52,987 bases of DNA from assembly GCA_011390515.1 (NCBI GenBank), contig JAABSJ010000012.1, forward strand, positions 1-52,987, written 5' to 3'. Position numbers and translations under genes: made by a program. Shown here piece by piece: positions 16,652-28,262 of the stretch. Source of the stretch: Oscillatoria sp. GTDB taxonomy: Bacteria; Cyanobacteriota; Cyanobacteriia; Cyanobacteriales; Laspinemataceae. The notes below the pieces were generated by a model that saw nothing but the letters and a program-made list of their open reading frames with translations, was not told where the DNA came from and searched no databases. Within the stretch, counting starts at the first letter, position 1. Every line of letters begins with the position of its first letter.

Positions 16652-19600
16652 TTAGAACTCACCTGCTAAGGCGGCGACACACCGATCGCAAATAGTCGGA
16701 TCTTCCTCCGATTCACCGACGTGAGTCGAGTAGTTCCAACAGCGATCGCATTTCTGTCCTTCTGCATCCACAACACCAATTCCCCATCCGTTGACTTGTG
16801 CGGTATATTTCAACGCTTCTAGTCGTTGTGAGTTGTCTAGCACTTCCACTTGGGAGGTAATGAACAGATACCGCAGTTCGTCTACCCCGTTGCCAATGGT
16901 TTGGGGGACGGGGACGACTGGGGTGGGAGAGGTTACCGTTGCCGGGTGGGGGGCGATCGCCTCTTCCATTGCCTCTTCCATTGCCTCTTCAAATGCCTCT
17001 AGTGCCTCGATCGCCGCATCGGTTTGGGTTTTGCCGATGACATAGTTACTCACCGAGGCAACGGTATCTGTGAGTTCTTTGCGGTTATTGGCGCGTAAGA
17101 CATAGCGGTTGACAAACCATCCACTGTATCCGATGCCAATCAATTCCAGTAAACCCGGAAGCAAGGGGAAATCAGCGATCGCATCCACAATCGCGCCTAA
17201 AACAATCAGAGAGACAGTCCCACTCACAATGAATCCCACAGTGACCAAGGGTCGGCGATAGTCGGAGAAAAATAGTCCCAGATATCGGGGTAATTCTGCC
17301 ATGACTGCTAAGGCAGCGTTGAGCAATTGCTGCCATTGGGGGATATCTTCCCGCGAGGGAGGCGTTACCGTTGTCTCTGGGAGGGTGATTGTCCTTTCTG
17401 TCGTTTCTGCTGTATCTTCCGGGGGATTTGCCACAGTATTTGTTGTCGGGACGGTTCCCACCGATCGCCCTGGATTCATCTTCCCTAATGCTTGTCGCAG
17501 GGAGATATCCTCAACGTATAACAAGACTTTCGCCTCTAAGGAAGACCCGACTGCCTTATCTTGACGCGCCTTTTCTAGCACTTGGTTGACTTCCCCGCGC
17601 AGTTGGCGGAGGGTTTGCCAGGTTTTGGCGAGTTCCGGTTGTTTCCAACGGTCTTCTACCTGCACCCAACCCGCTTCAAATACTGAGTTATAGGGGGTGG
17701 GATAGGGGAGATTTTGCCAGATGTCTTCGGCGATATGGCACAACACGGGGGCGACTGCTTTGGCGAGGTTTTCTAGGGCGATCGCCAGGACTGTCTGACA
17801 GCTTCTGCGCCGTTTGGCATCCACTGCACTGATATACAGGCGGTCTTTGGCAATATCGAGGTAGAAATTGGACAAATCGACCACGCAGAAATTCTGCACG
17901 GTTTGGAAGAACCGGAAAAATTGATAACTCTCAAAAGCATCAGTAACTTCAGCAAAAATCTCCGTCATCCGATGCAGCATATATCGGTCTAACTCCGGCA
18001 ATTCTTCGTAGGGAACTGCATCTTTGGCGGGGTCAAAATCCTCTAAGTTACCCAACAAGAACCGGGCAGTATTGCGGATTTTTCGATAGACATCCGATAG
18101 CTGCTTTAGGATGTTTTTTCCAATCGGAACATCGGAGGAATAATCCACCGAAGACACCCATAACCGGAGAACATCTGCCCCATAAGGCGGTTCTTGTTTT
18201 TGGTTGGAACCGCCATTAATGATGGTAGCTGGATCGACGACATTCCCCAGGGATTTACTCATTTTGCGGTTGTTCTCATCCAGAACAAATCCATGAGTCA
18301 ACACGCTTTTATAAGGGGCGATGCTATTGTTGGCAACGCTGGTGAGTAAGCTGGATTGGAACCAGCCCCGATGTTGGTCAGACCCTTCTAAATAGAGGTC
18401 TGCGGGATATCGCAATTCTTCGCGACCCCCGACGACGGCGGCCCAGGAGGAACCGGAATCGAACCAGACATCCATTGTGTCGGTGCCTTTGCGGTAGGTT
18501 TTGCCGTTGCTGCGATAGGGTTCCGGTAAGAGGTCTTCGATGGGTAATTCCCACCAAGCATCAGACCCTTTTTCGGCTACGATCGCCTGCACATAAGCGA
18601 TGGTTTCTTCGGTCATTAAGGGTTCGCCGGTTTCTTCTTCATAAAACACCGGAATGGGAACGCCCCAACTGCGTTGACGGGAGATACACCAATCGGACCG
18701 TTCTGATACCATTGCCGCAATCCGATTTTCCCCTTGGGCGGGCACCCATTTGACTTCGGAAATGGCTTTCATCGCTTCATCCCGGAATCCATCCACCGAG
18801 GCAAACCATTGTTCTGTTGCCCGGAAAATGGTGGGTTTTTTGGTGCGCCAATCGTAGGGATATTTATGAACGTAGGGTTCTTCTTTGAGGAGAGATTTGG
18901 CTTTTTTCAAGGCTTCGATGACGGCGGTATTGCCTTCATCCAAGACGTTTAATCCGGCAAATTCTCCCGCTTCTTCGGTAAATTTGCCGTTGCCATCTAC
19001 CGGGGCTAAGATGGGTAAACCATAGCGTTGTCCGACTTGGTAATCTTCTAAACCATGTCCGGGGGCGGTATGTACGAGTCCGGTCCCGGATTCGGTGGTG
19101 ACGTAATCGCCGCCAATGACTACGGGACTGGTGCGATCGCAGAGGGGATGTTTGTACTCACATCCTTCTAAGTCTTTGCCTTTGATTTTGGCTTTGAGGG
19201 TGAGGGATGTTCCTAGGGTTTCCGAGAGGCGATCGACTAATTCGGCAGCAACAATCAGGAATTTGCCCGATGCCGGTTCGTAATCGGCAGCGGTTTCGAC
19301 CACGGCATATTCCAGTTGAGGATTCACACTTACCGCTAGGTTCCCGGGAATGGTCCAAGGCGTGGTCGTCCAGATTCCCACCCACAATTGTTTCATGTAG
19401 GGTTTGAGGGCTGCTGCGGTATCGGCTAACTTAGTGACTTGGAATGCCGCATAGATACTCCGTGAGGTGTGACCTTCGGGATATTCTAATTCTGCTTCAG
19501 CGAGGGCGGTTTGAGAACTCGGACTCCAATGCACGGGTTTCCGTCCTCGGTAGATATAGCCTTTCAGGACCATTTTACCAAAGACACCAATTTGGGCGGC

Positions 19601-20095
19601 TTCGTATTCCGGTTTTAAGGTGAGATAGGGATTCTCCCAATCTCCCCAGACCCCATACCGTTTGAAGCTCTCTTTTTGTTCCTCAACGGTTTTCAGGGCA
19701 AATTCTTGGGCTTTTTGGCGCAATTTCAAAGGCGTCAGGTTTTGACGTTCCTTGGATTTCATCGCCTGGAGCACTTTCAGTTCGATGGGCAATCCATGAC
19801 AATCCCAACCGGGGACATAGCGGACTTGATGTCCCCGCAGTAATTTATACTTGTTGATGATGTCTTTGAGGACTTTGTTGAGGGCGTGTCCCATGTGGAG
19901 GGACCCGTTGGCGTAGGGTGGCCCATCATGAAGGATGAACAATTCACCGGGATTGTTCTGTGACAGGCGTTCATAGATTTGATGGTCGGCCCAAAATTTC
20001 TGGAGTTCGGGTTCGCGTTTGACGGCGTTGGCCCTCATGTCAAAGCCTGTTTTGGGCAGGTTGACGCTATCTTTATAAGTTTTTGCTTCGGTCAC
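16652..20095 (-). CDS. ileS: Isoleucyl-tRNA synthetase with an internal CAAD membrane domain
   Basis: This class I synthetase charges tRNA-Ile. It has the HIGH-type motif HMGH at about residues 67-70, KMSKS at about 611-615, the editing (CP1) domain between them, the anticodon-binding domain and a C-terminal zinc site ([12 protein letters not shown]). About 195 extra residues (roughly 872-1068) lie between the anticodon domain and the zinc site. They comprise a Thr/Pro linker, [14 protein letters not shown], two membrane helices and a Glu/Ala-rich tail. This matches the CAAD domain, which in some cyanobacteria anchors synthetases to thylakoids. GTG at 20095 is preferred over TTG at 20101 because AGGA is better spaced and the family starts [10 protein letters not shown] small in-frame repeat encodes [11 protein letters not shown]. 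Confidence 0.95.
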   Translation of the reverse strand: MTEAKTYKDSVNLPKTGFDMRANAVKREPELQKFWADHQIYERLSQNNPGELFILHDGPPYANGSLHMGHALNKVLKDIINKYKLLRGHQVRYVPGWDCHGLPIELKVLQAMKSKERQNLTPLKLRQKAQEFALKTVEEQKESFKRYGVWGDWENPYLTLKPEYEAAQIGVFGKMVLKGYIYRGRKPVHWSPSSQTALAEAELEYPEGHTSRSIYAAFQVTKLADTAAALKPYMKQLWVGIWTTTPWTIPGNLAVSVNPQLEYAVVETAADYEPASGKFLIVAAELVDRLSETLGTSLTLKAKIKGKDLEGCEYKHPLCDRTSPVVIGGDYVTTESGTGLVHTAPGHGLEDYQVGQRYGLPILAPVDGNGKFTEEAGEFAGLNVLDEGNTAVIEALKKAKSLLKEEPYVHKYPYDWRTKKPTIFRATEQWFASVDGFRDEAMKAISEVKWVPAQGENRIAAMVSERSDWCISRQRSWGVPIPVFYEEETGEPLMTEETIAYVQAIVAEKGSDAWWELPIEDLLPEPYRSNGKTYRKGTDTMDVWFDSGSSWAAVVGGREELRYPADLYLEGSDQHRGWFQSSLLTSVANNSIAPYKSVLTHGFVLDENNRKMSKSLGNVVDPATIINGGSNQKQEPPYGADVLRLWVSSVDYSSDVPIGKNILKQLSDVYRKIRNTARFLLGNLEDFDPAKDAVPYEELPELDRYMLHRMTEIFAEVTDAFESYQFFRFFQTVQNFCVVDLSNFYLDIAKDRLYISAVDAKRRRSCQTVLAIALENLAKAVAPVLCHIAEDIWQNLPYPTPYNSVFEAGWVQVEDRWKQPELAKTWQTLRQLRGEVNQVLEKARQDKAVGSSLEAKVLLYVEDISLRQALGKMNPGRSVGTVPTTNTVANPPEDTAETTERTITLPETTVTPPSREDIPQWQQLLNAALAVMAELPRYLGLFFSDYRRPLVTVGFIVSGTVSLIVLGAIVDAIADFPLLPGLLELIGIGYSGWFVNRYVLRANNRKELTDTVASVSNYVIGKTQTDAAIEALEAFEEAMEEAMEEAIAPHPATVTSPTPVVPVPQTIGNGVDELRYLFITSQVEVLDNSQRLEALKYTAQVNGWGIGVVDAEGQKCDRCWNYSTHVGESEEDPTICDRCVAALAGEF

Positions 20096-20162
20096 AGTCA
20101 AATCCTAATTATTATAGAACAGTTTTCAGTTTATTATAAACAGGAATTAGGTCATGTTTGGG

Positions 20163-20518
20163 ATGTTATTCCCGGGGCAACAGCAACATTCGGCAGGGGC
20201 AACAACCGGCGGGGGGCAACACCCGGCGGGGGTTTTAACCCCCGCCTAAGAGCTGCGAGTCGGTTAAAACCGACTAAAAAACCCACTGGATAAGACTTTC
20301 AGTCGGTTGAAACCGAGATCTTGCACAATGCTCAACACCGGCGGGGGTTAAAACCCCCGCCTAACAGCTAAAGTCGGTTGAAAACCGACTAAAAACACCA
20401 CGGGATAAGACTTGCAGTCGGTTTTAACCGACTTTAGCTATGAGGCGGGGGTTAAAACCCCCGCCGGGTGTTGCTGTTAGGCCGCCAATCGTTTTAACCC
20501 CCGCCGGTTGTTGCTCTC
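20163..20518. repeat. Cluster of two interspersed palindromes upstream of ileS
   Basis: The palindrome GGCGGGGGTTNNAACCCCCGCC occurs at 20225-20246, 20340-20361 and 20443-20464, with a partial copy near 20492. The palindrome AGTCGGTTNNAACCGACT occurs at 20258-20275, 20301-20317 (partial), 20372-20389 and 20416-20433. They alternate regularly, as in a duplicated composite unit. It lies between divergently oriented ends: the ileS start and the 3' end of the diguanylate cyclase gene. Confidence 0.88.
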
Positions 20519-20548
20519 AGTCATAACCCATCCAGATGGGTCAAGGGT

Positions 20549-23110
20549 TTAAATGGGATAGCTGCCTGCGGTGACGACCCGATCGCGTCCGAGGGCTTTG
20601 GCGCGGTAGAGGGCGATATCGGCGGCCCGAATCAGGTCATCTCCGGTGAGCCCTGCGGTGGGATAGCAAGCAATTCCCAGGGAAGCGGTGATGATTCCCA
20701 ATAATTCCCCGCGATGTTCTAACACTAGGTTTTTAATGGCTTCGCGGATTTGTTCGGCGCGCCGATAGGTTTCTGATAAGGTGGCATCGGGTAAAATTAG
20801 AGTTAATTCTTCCCCTCCATAGCGGCAGGCAATATCTGACCCCCGAATATTTTTCAGTAATAAATCTCCCACTTGTCGCAACACCGCATCCCCGGCATCA
20901 TGGCCGAAGGTATCGTTAAAATTTTTGAAATGGTCAATATCAATCATGACGATACCGACGGATTGGTCCTGACGGTGAGCGCGTTGGAGTTCTCTTTCTA
21001 GGGTTTCTTCCAGGTAACGGCGATTAAACAGTCCGGTGAGGGAATCGCGAATACTTTGGGTATGGAGGGTTTCTCGGAGTTTAATGTTAGCTAAGGCTAA
21101 GGCAATTTGTTCTGAAACGGTGCGGGCCAACTGTTGTTTACCGTCGCTTAATCGTCCGGGATGGCTGGAAATTAAATACAGCAATCCGGAGATTTCTCCT
21201 TGGGCCATCATGGGGATGCAGAGGGATTCTACCGGGGAAGGGTGGGGGTGGAAATGGTCGCAAAATAGACTAAAGGGACTATTGTCTACTCGATGCGATC
21301 GCCCTCGTCGTAAAGCCCAGCATTCATGGGGGGCAAACCAAGGTTTACTGCCGGGAAGTTTTCCCCATGTGGCAACAGTTTCTACGCGATTTTTAAAAGA
21401 GTCGATCGCCGCGAGTCCCCCGGAACAGGAAGGGAATAACTGAGGCAGTTTGAGCCCGATTGCTTTGTAGGCTTCTTCTAGGGTTTCGCAGGCTTGCAAC
21501 AACTCATTCATTTCCCCCAATAAGGCCATTTCTCGATTCCGTTGTTTGAGTTCTTCCACCCACCGAACCAGCTTGTCGTTGGCTTGCTGTAAGGTGGCTT
21601 CGGCTTGCTTATCCTCGGTAATATTGCGAAAGGTGACCGTAAATCCGTCATCGAGTTTAACCGCCATCATTTTAAACCAAGCCTGGATTCCTTCATGGTC
21701 GTAATAAAACTCTAATTCTAGGGGTTGTTGGGTATTGACCACCTCGACATACCGTTCAAATAATCCCGTTTCCAGATTTCCGGGCATTTCTTGCAGCAGA
21801 TATTTTCCCACCACATCTTCCCGGCGGCGTCCGACGATTTTCTCGGCGGCGGGATTGATAGTTAGCCACTGAAAATCAATGATGGTTTTTTCAGGATTTC
21901 GGATCGCTTTGAAGGCCATGATGCCATCCAAAGAACTATTTAAAACCCCAACCAGTAAGGATTCTGAATGTTGTAAGGATTGAACTGTCTGGTAGTGATC
22001 GGTAATATCTCGCGCCACCCAGATGACTGAGTGGCTGGAGAGGGGGGAAATACTGGCGGTAAATCGCTTCTGCTCTTTTCCTAGGTTTAAAAAGTAATCA
22101 AATTCAATCGAGGTCTGGGTTTGCAGGCACTGGCGAATTGGGCTTAAAAAGGTTTCCGATTGGGACCCGTTAAAAAAATTTTCCAGGGTCTGGCTGATTA
22201 ATTGAGAATTTTCTTCGGATCGGACTAGGGTGGGATGGGTTGGCGCGACTTTTATTGTATTTTCAGTTGAATCAATAACGAGAGTAATATCAGTCATTTT
22301 CGCAAATAATGTGAGCAAAAAACTTTCGTTTTTTGTGATGATTTGCTCAGGACTCAATAAGTTAACCAATACTAAAGTATCTTGTAAGTCTTCATGCAAA
22401 GCATTTTTTGAAGTGGATTCACTCAAACAGGTTGTTTTTTTTGTGCAATTAGATGTTTGGGGAATACTTTTAATATAAGGCATAATCTTAATTCGATTTC
22501 CAATACAATTTTTAGGGCGTTTTCTGTAGCTAATTAAACCGGATTTTAACAAAGGTTTGAATCTGGAAATCGCTGATTTTTTAGGATAATGATGCTTGCC
22601 CTGGATCGAATTATTAATGACTTTCCCCAAGGGAGATACATAAAATCTCTGCATGAGTCGAGAAGGGGTAAGATAACCGACGAGTTGATGATTTGAATCG
22701 CTGAAAATCGGTAGACAATGAATCCCTTGCTGAAAACAATTGAAAATCTTAACGACATCGAAACATTCTGACTCTTTTACAGAGATTGGACACTTCTGCA
22801 TTACCGCCGCAACCGGAGTTTTTTTTAAAGATTTTTGGGTTGCTAAAAAATCCAGGATATCTCGGGGAGTTAATAAACTGATATCTTGATTTTTATCCAT
22901 GATAAAGAGGCAGGGTTCTCCTCCCTCTTGCCCGGTGAATGATTCAGCAGGAGGCTTAAACGACGAGACTGGATCATCCGCCGATCGCCCCTGACTCCTC
23001 ATTAAGGCGATCGCCTCAATCAAGGGGGTATCTGCGCCAACAATCTGGACATTTCGGTCAATTGCAGATTTTATATCGAACGAACATAACAAACGATTTG
23101 CTTCCAGCAT
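20549..23110 (-). CDS. CBS-PAS-GAF diguanylate cyclase
   Basis: The 853-residue protein makes cyclic di-GMP from two GTP. In order it has a CBS-domain pair (about 10-165), a PAS-like region (about 250-390), a second PAS (about 395-520, SLDGIMAFKAI..WLTINPAAEKIVG), a coiled coil, a GAF domain (about 550-700) and a C-terminal GGDEF domain. The active site is GGEEL at about 764, and an RxxD inhibitory site (RGSD) lies five residues before it, so product feedback is expected. DSLTGLFNRRYLEE and DIDHFKNFND are intact. No EAL domain is present. The ATG at 23110 starts right before the CBS region; the open frame reaches 23296, but the added part is low-quality. The adenine-nucleotide-type CBS input is an inference. 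Confidence 0.88.
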   Translation of the reverse strand: MLEANRLLCSFDIKSAIDRNVQIVGADTPLIEAIALMRSQGRSADDPVSSFKPPAESFTGQEGGEPCLFIMDKNQDISLLTPRDILDFLATQKSLKKTPVAAVMQKCPISVKESECFDVVKIFNCFQQGIHCLPIFSDSNHQLVGYLTPSRLMQRFYVSPLGKVINNSIQGKHHYPKKSAISRFKPLLKSGLISYRKRPKNCIGNRIKIMPYIKSIPQTSNCTKKTTCLSESTSKNALHEDLQDTLVLVNLLSPEQIITKNESFLLTLFAKMTDITLVIDSTENTIKVAPTHPTLVRSEENSQLISQTLENFFNGSQSETFLSPIRQCLQTQTSIEFDYFLNLGKEQKRFTASISPLSSHSVIWVARDITDHYQTVQSLQHSESLLVGVLNSSLDGIMAFKAIRNPEKTIIDFQWLTINPAAEKIVGRRREDVVGKYLLQEMPGNLETGLFERYVEVVNTQQPLELEFYYDHEGIQAWFKMMAVKLDDGFTVTFRNITEDKQAEATLQQANDKLVRWVEELKQRNREMALLGEMNELLQACETLEEAYKAIGLKLPQLFPSCSGGLAAIDSFKNRVETVATWGKLPGSKPWFAPHECWALRRGRSHRVDNSPFSLFCDHFHPHPSPVESLCIPMMAQGEISGLLYLISSHPGRLSDGKQQLARTVSEQIALALANIKLRETLHTQSIRDSLTGLFNRRYLEETLERELQRAHRQDQSVGIVMIDIDHFKNFNDTFGHDAGDAVLRQVGDLLLKNIRGSDIACRYGGEELTLILPDATLSETYRRAEQIREAIKNLVLEHRGELLGIITASLGIACYPTAGLTGDDLIRAADIALYRAKALGRDRVVTAGSYPI

Positions 23111-24711
<1,601 letters not shown>

Positions 24712-24851
24712 TCAACCCGCGAATCATTGATCCAGTTCCCTCGATGATTCCTAGCTAATCTATTGATCAATACCTTCACCAAAAAAAGGGAGGGCTACCG
24801 TAGCACACTTGTTGTTTACCACAACTACAAATGACATCTACATTAGCATAA

Positions 24852-24950
24852 CAGGACTTACGCAGATTTTGAGAATTCACCCTCAATGTAGAGGCGATTC
24901 GGGAATCGCCTCTACATTGAGGGTTTGCTCTCCCCAAATGCGTAAGGATT
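24852..24950. mobile_element. Miniature element with AGGACTTACGCA ends
   Basis: The left end AGGACTTACGCA and right end TGCGTAAGGATT are inverted repeats. The core is the TGTAGAGGCGATTC palindrome (about 24887-24925). The same arrangement of ends and core occurs at 37607-37693. Confidence 0.8.
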
Positions 24951-25505
24951 CATGTAAGAATAACTTGACCGATTTTTAGCTGGAAGCATTATCCCGAGAG
25001 GATTCCAAATAAAATTTGCACAACTTATTTTTACACGATGCCTAAGTCCTGAAATTATTGAAGGTATTGGTAAAAAAACCCGGTTTTTCTTCCCCATACT
25101 GTACCCCAGGACTAGGGCTTGGATACAGTATGGAGTATAATTTATTGCGAATTATCTAGATTTTTGTACAGAAATCCAGTTGTCCGAACAATAGGTGTTT
25201 CTCAGTTTTTGGACTATAGAAGTTGCTCGGGATAAGACAGTCGGTATGATTTGGGCGCTCCAGGCTGTGTCGGTTATGAAGTCAGGAGCGCTTTTTTTCT
25301 ACTGGCGCATCATGCGGGGGTCTAGTTTGTAAAAAAATCCAAAATATACCTCAGAAACTGGAGAAACCAGATCTGGCTCTCCCTCTAACGAATCGCTGTC
25401 AGCCCAAAATTTATTTGTGTTTAGATGGATCCCATATTACTGTTTAACCACGCTTCATCTGAACGATCGCGGCATGGATGACAACTGGCGCTTGTCAAAG
25501 CGCGT
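24951..25505. other. Intergenic stretch with a terminator-like hairpin
   Basis: No gene is seen. GCGCTCC (25255-25261) pairs with GGAGCGC (25285-25291), followed by seven T (25292-25298), a rho-independent terminator shape on the plus strand although no plus-strand gene ends here. An untranslated transcript ending at this point is possible. Confidence 0.5.
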
Positions 25506-25706
25506 TTACTCTTCAACTCTTAACCATCCACGTCGGACTGCATGAAGCAGGCGGTTGATGGCGTCCATTTCATCTTCCGTTAGTGAATCCTTGAGTAGCG
25601 CGCTCATCAAACCCCAGCGTTCTAGGTAAGTGATTTTTCCAGATCGCCAGATTTGACAAAAAATTTCTGAAATTGTCAATTTGTAGAAATTTCCCTGAAT
25701 TACCAT
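25506..25706 (-). CDS. Small protein of unknown function
   Basis: The 66-residue product has an amphipathic, helix-rich sequence ending in LTEDEMDAINRLLHAVRRGWLRVEE. A strong GGGGAG ribosome-binding site precedes the ATG at 25706, which supports translation. No membrane segment or signal is seen. I have a vague memory of similar short proteins in cyanobacteria but cannot name a family. The neighbours are repeats and give no clue to its role. Confidence 0.55.
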   Translation of the reverse strand: MVIQGNFYKLTISEIFCQIWRSGKITYLERWGLMSALLKDSLTEDEMDAINRLLHAVRRGWLRVEE

Positions 25707-26454
25707 TTTCTCCCCTCGTGAAAACGTAATGATTTCTTTAACTTTATTATTCCAAGTATCGGGTATTTTATCAAGTCAATCTGTGATTTAAAGCTCTGTT
25801 TCGGTGTGATTTGAGTCCTAAATTCGGAGATTTTTTTAGGATCCACGCCCGAAAACCATTACTCTATGAGCGTTTTTGCGTCTAGGCGATCGCCAGAAAA
25901 ATTTAGGGAAAAAACAATCAGGGATCGAATCTTTTTGCCCAGGGATCGCGGCTAAGAAAAGGGCTATGGATTCTAGCGACGATCGGGGGTTCGTTCAGTC
26001 TCCCGCTTTGGGGCACTCCTGAGAGCCTGGAACAGATAAGGGAACTCCAAAAAATAAAATCTTCTATCAGAGATCCCCCCAACCCCCCTTAAGAAGGGGG
26101 GCTTTTCCAATTCTGCCAAACTTCTAATGCCCCACTTTATTTATGGAAATCCCTAATTGACGAGCTGGGTTTCCATTCATCAATTTTCTGTCTTAAGCGC
26201 CCCTTTCTTTGATAGCTCGGTGAGATGGTAAGGCGTGGCGATCGCCACCCCTCAAAGAACATCCCTCACCACCCCAAACCAACTCCTGCCTCGGCGCTAT
26301 TGGCGAGGGTTTAAGAATGGGTGATTTGATTGCAGTCCCTTCAAGAGAGATGCAAGCCCCTACTCTGAGGCAATTCCTGAAAATCTGATCAGCAATTCTA
26401 ACAAAGACGTAAAATATTGACAGGCGTTATCAATAAGATAAGATTGTTCGGATT
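25707..26454. other. Intergenic stretch with one miniature element
   Basis: Besides the element at 26037-26156 I see no gene or clear regulatory site. It separates divergent genes and must hold both promoters. Confidence 0.4.
26037..26156. mobile_element. Intact miniature element, AGGGAACTCC family
   Basis: About 120 bases long. The left end TAAGGGAACTCCAAAAAATAAA and right end TTTATTTATGGAAATCCCTAA are inverted repeats of about 20 bases with a few mismatches. The interior holds the CCCCCCAACCCCCCTTAAG..GGGGGGCTT hairpin also seen in the 45 kb and 50 kb repeats. Confidence 0.85.
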
Positions 26455-27237
26455 ATGTATTTGACTTGGTTAGACAGTAATTCGTGGCTGATTGAATTAG
26501 CCTCTCAGCGGATCCTACTTGACCCGTGGCTGGTGGGTCCATTGGTATTTGGAAACCAACCTTGGTTGTTCAAAAGCGATCGCCGCAGGGAGCGCTCCAT
26601 CCCGGACAATATCGATCTGATTTTACTGTCCCAGGGTTTGGAAGATCATGCTCATCCGCCCACCTTAAAACAACTCGATCGCCAGATTCCCGTTGTCGCT
26701 TCGGTCAATGCGGCCAAGATAGTCCAAGAGTTGAATTATACTCAAATCACCCCCCTGGCCCATGGGGAAAGTTTTTGCCTGGGAAATCAACTGGAAATTA
26801 AGGCGATTCCCGGTTCACCTATCGGACCTTTTCTCGTGGAAAATGCCTATATTCTCCGGGATTTAGAAACGGGTACGAGTCTCTATTACGAACCCCACGG
26901 GTCTCATTCTCCGACCCTGAAAAATGAAGGACCCATTGATGTGGCGATCGCCCCAATTGTGGATTTATCCCTGCCCCTGGTAGGGTCAATTATTAAAGGG
27001 AAAGAAAGTGCTTTAGAATTGGCTAAAATGCTGCAACCCCAAGTCATGCTCCCCACAGCAGCGGGAGGGGATGTGATCTTTGAGGGGCTATTAATGTCTT
27101 TGATTAGTGCCCAAGGAACGATTGAAGATTTTCGGTCTTTGTTGGCAAAGCACCAGATTTCCACTCGGGCGATCGACCCCAAACCGGGCGATCGCTTTGA
27201 GGTTCCCTTAGAACAGCGCACGGCCCAGGTGAGTTGA
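26455..27237 (+). CDS. Metallo-beta-lactamase-fold protein (UlaG-like), degenerate metal site
   Basis: The 260-residue protein has the beta-lactamase-B2/UlaG-like layout: WLDSNSWLIELASQRILLDPWLVG at the start, then IDLILLSQGLEDHAHPPTL where the family usually has THxHxDH. The first two histidines are replaced by Gln and Leu, while Asp-His remains. Later histidines occur at YYEPHGSHSP. This suggests altered metal binding or loss of hydrolase activity, although it may be the norm for its cyanobacterial subfamily. No signal peptide is seen; it is likely cytoplasmic. A clear terminator follows. The substrate is unknown. Confidence 0.8.
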   Translation: MYLTWLDSNSWLIELASQRILLDPWLVGPLVFGNQPWLFKSDRRRERSIPDNIDLILLSQGLEDHAHPPTLKQLDRQIPVVASVNAAKIVQELNYTQITPLAHGESFCLGNQLEIKAIPGSPIGPFLVENAYILRDLETGTSLYYEPHGSHSPTLKNEGPIDVAIAPIVDLSLPLVGSIIKGKESALELAKMLQPQVMLPTAAGGDVIFEGLLMSLISAQGTIEDFRSLLAKHQISTRAIDPKPGDRFEVPLEQRTAQVS

Positions 27238-27289
27238 AACCCTGGGTCTGTACCCGGTGTGGTAGAGATTAAAAACCCCCTGATTTCTC

Positions 27290-27320
27290 ACCCGTTTTCG
27301 TGATAGAAAACGGGTTTTTT
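27290..27320 (+). terminator. Rho-independent terminator after the MBL-fold gene
   Basis: CCGTTTTC pairs with GAAAACGG around a short GTGATA loop, followed by six T at 27315-27320. Confidence 0.88.
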
Positions 27321-27359
27321 GAGGGGTGGAATGGGAGAATATATTGAGGGATTTAGATA

Positions 27360-27483
27360 ATACCAAATCCGGTTGTAAAAAGTCGGTTTTCTTTCTTAGC
27401 CCGCGCTTCTCGGGCTTCGTCTGTGTAGCCCCACCCTTTAGGGTGCGGGTTTTTATAGACCTATCACAACCGGATTCCGTATA
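27360..27483. mobile_element. Miniature element with AATCCGGTTGT ends
   Basis: The ends TACCAAATCCGGTTGT and ACAACCGGATTCCGTA form a 16-base imperfect inverted repeat. Inside is the module AGCCCGCGC..GGGCTTCGTCTG followed by CCCACCCTTTAGGGTGCGGG. A second copy is at 38997-39117. Confidence 0.8.
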
Positions 27484-27522
27484 AGAAATTTTGGCAAGTT
27501 TACCCCCAACCAATCGCTGTTT

Positions 27523-28122
27523 TCATCCAGGTAATTGGGTATAAACTGAGGCCGTTTTGAGCGGTGGATTTTGACTGGGGCGGGTTTGCAACTGATGCAT
27601 ATAGTTGAATAGATGCCAACAGTAGGATTCCGGGAGTCCGCAGGTCAGGGCCCCGCGTAAGACGACCTGAAAATACCAGTCGTTGGGGGGGAGTTCTTCC
27701 GAGAGTTTATGGGCTACGGTATAAGTGCGAACATTCTGGTAAACGGTGTGACCGGATAAGAGTTTGATCGCCTCGCGATGATAGCCTTTTTCCCGTTCAT
27801 CCAGGAGATCGGACAGTCGCCAAGGGAGTTGATAGAGAACGCCTTCTACCGAGGCTGTTGGGTCTTTGACGACATCGAGAACGCCGCAATTTCGTAAGGT
27901 TGAATACCCGGAAAATTGCAGGCGATAGCCTTTGAGAGTGGCCGGACCGATCGTGTATGGATGGGTAGGTTCCCCCAGCGATCGTTTTAAATCCACCGGA
28001 CACATACAAGAACCATAAGCGAAATAGTAAAAGGTTTCGCAGGGAGATTCTAATTGGGCTGACCTTTTGCTTAAGGAAGGTTGGGTCTGGAAACTGTGTA
28101 AATATCCAGGCTTAACGCTCAT
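27523..28122 (-). CDS. Gamma-glutamylcyclotransferase-fold protein
   Basis: The 199-residue protein has the GGCT fold: YFAYGSCM at residues 33-40 (the usual motif is YGSN, here Cys39 replaces Asn), strands SVEGVLYQLP, and the catalytic-glutamate region LLDEREKGYHREAI. Enzymes of the fold release 5-oxoproline from gamma-glutamyl peptides. A role in gamma-glutamyl or glutathione metabolism is therefore possible, but substrates vary widely in the family. The ATG at 28122 is preferred to a TTG at 28137. The C-terminal part (YCWHLFNYMHQLQ) is less typical. It is a single gene, with repeats downstream. Confidence 0.8.
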   Translation of the reverse strand: MSVKPGYLHSFQTQPSLSKRSAQLESPCETFYYFAYGSCMCPVDLKRSLGEPTHPYTIGPATLKGYRLQFSGYSTLRNCGVLDVVKDPTASVEGVLYQLPWRLSDLLDEREKGYHREAIKLLSGHTVYQNVRTYTVAHKLSEELPPNDWYFQVVLRGALTCGLPESYCWHLFNYMHQLQTRPSQNPPLKTASVYTQLPG

Positions 28123-28262
28123 CTTTATTGATAACAACTGGGTAGGGGTAGGGATAAACCGGATTATATCAAACTCTGAACCCTAAAAACAAGCTAATTC
28201 CGACCGGGAAACCGGGGATTAAAGAAATCTTTCAAATTCTCCCCGGACTCAGCGGCTGGACC

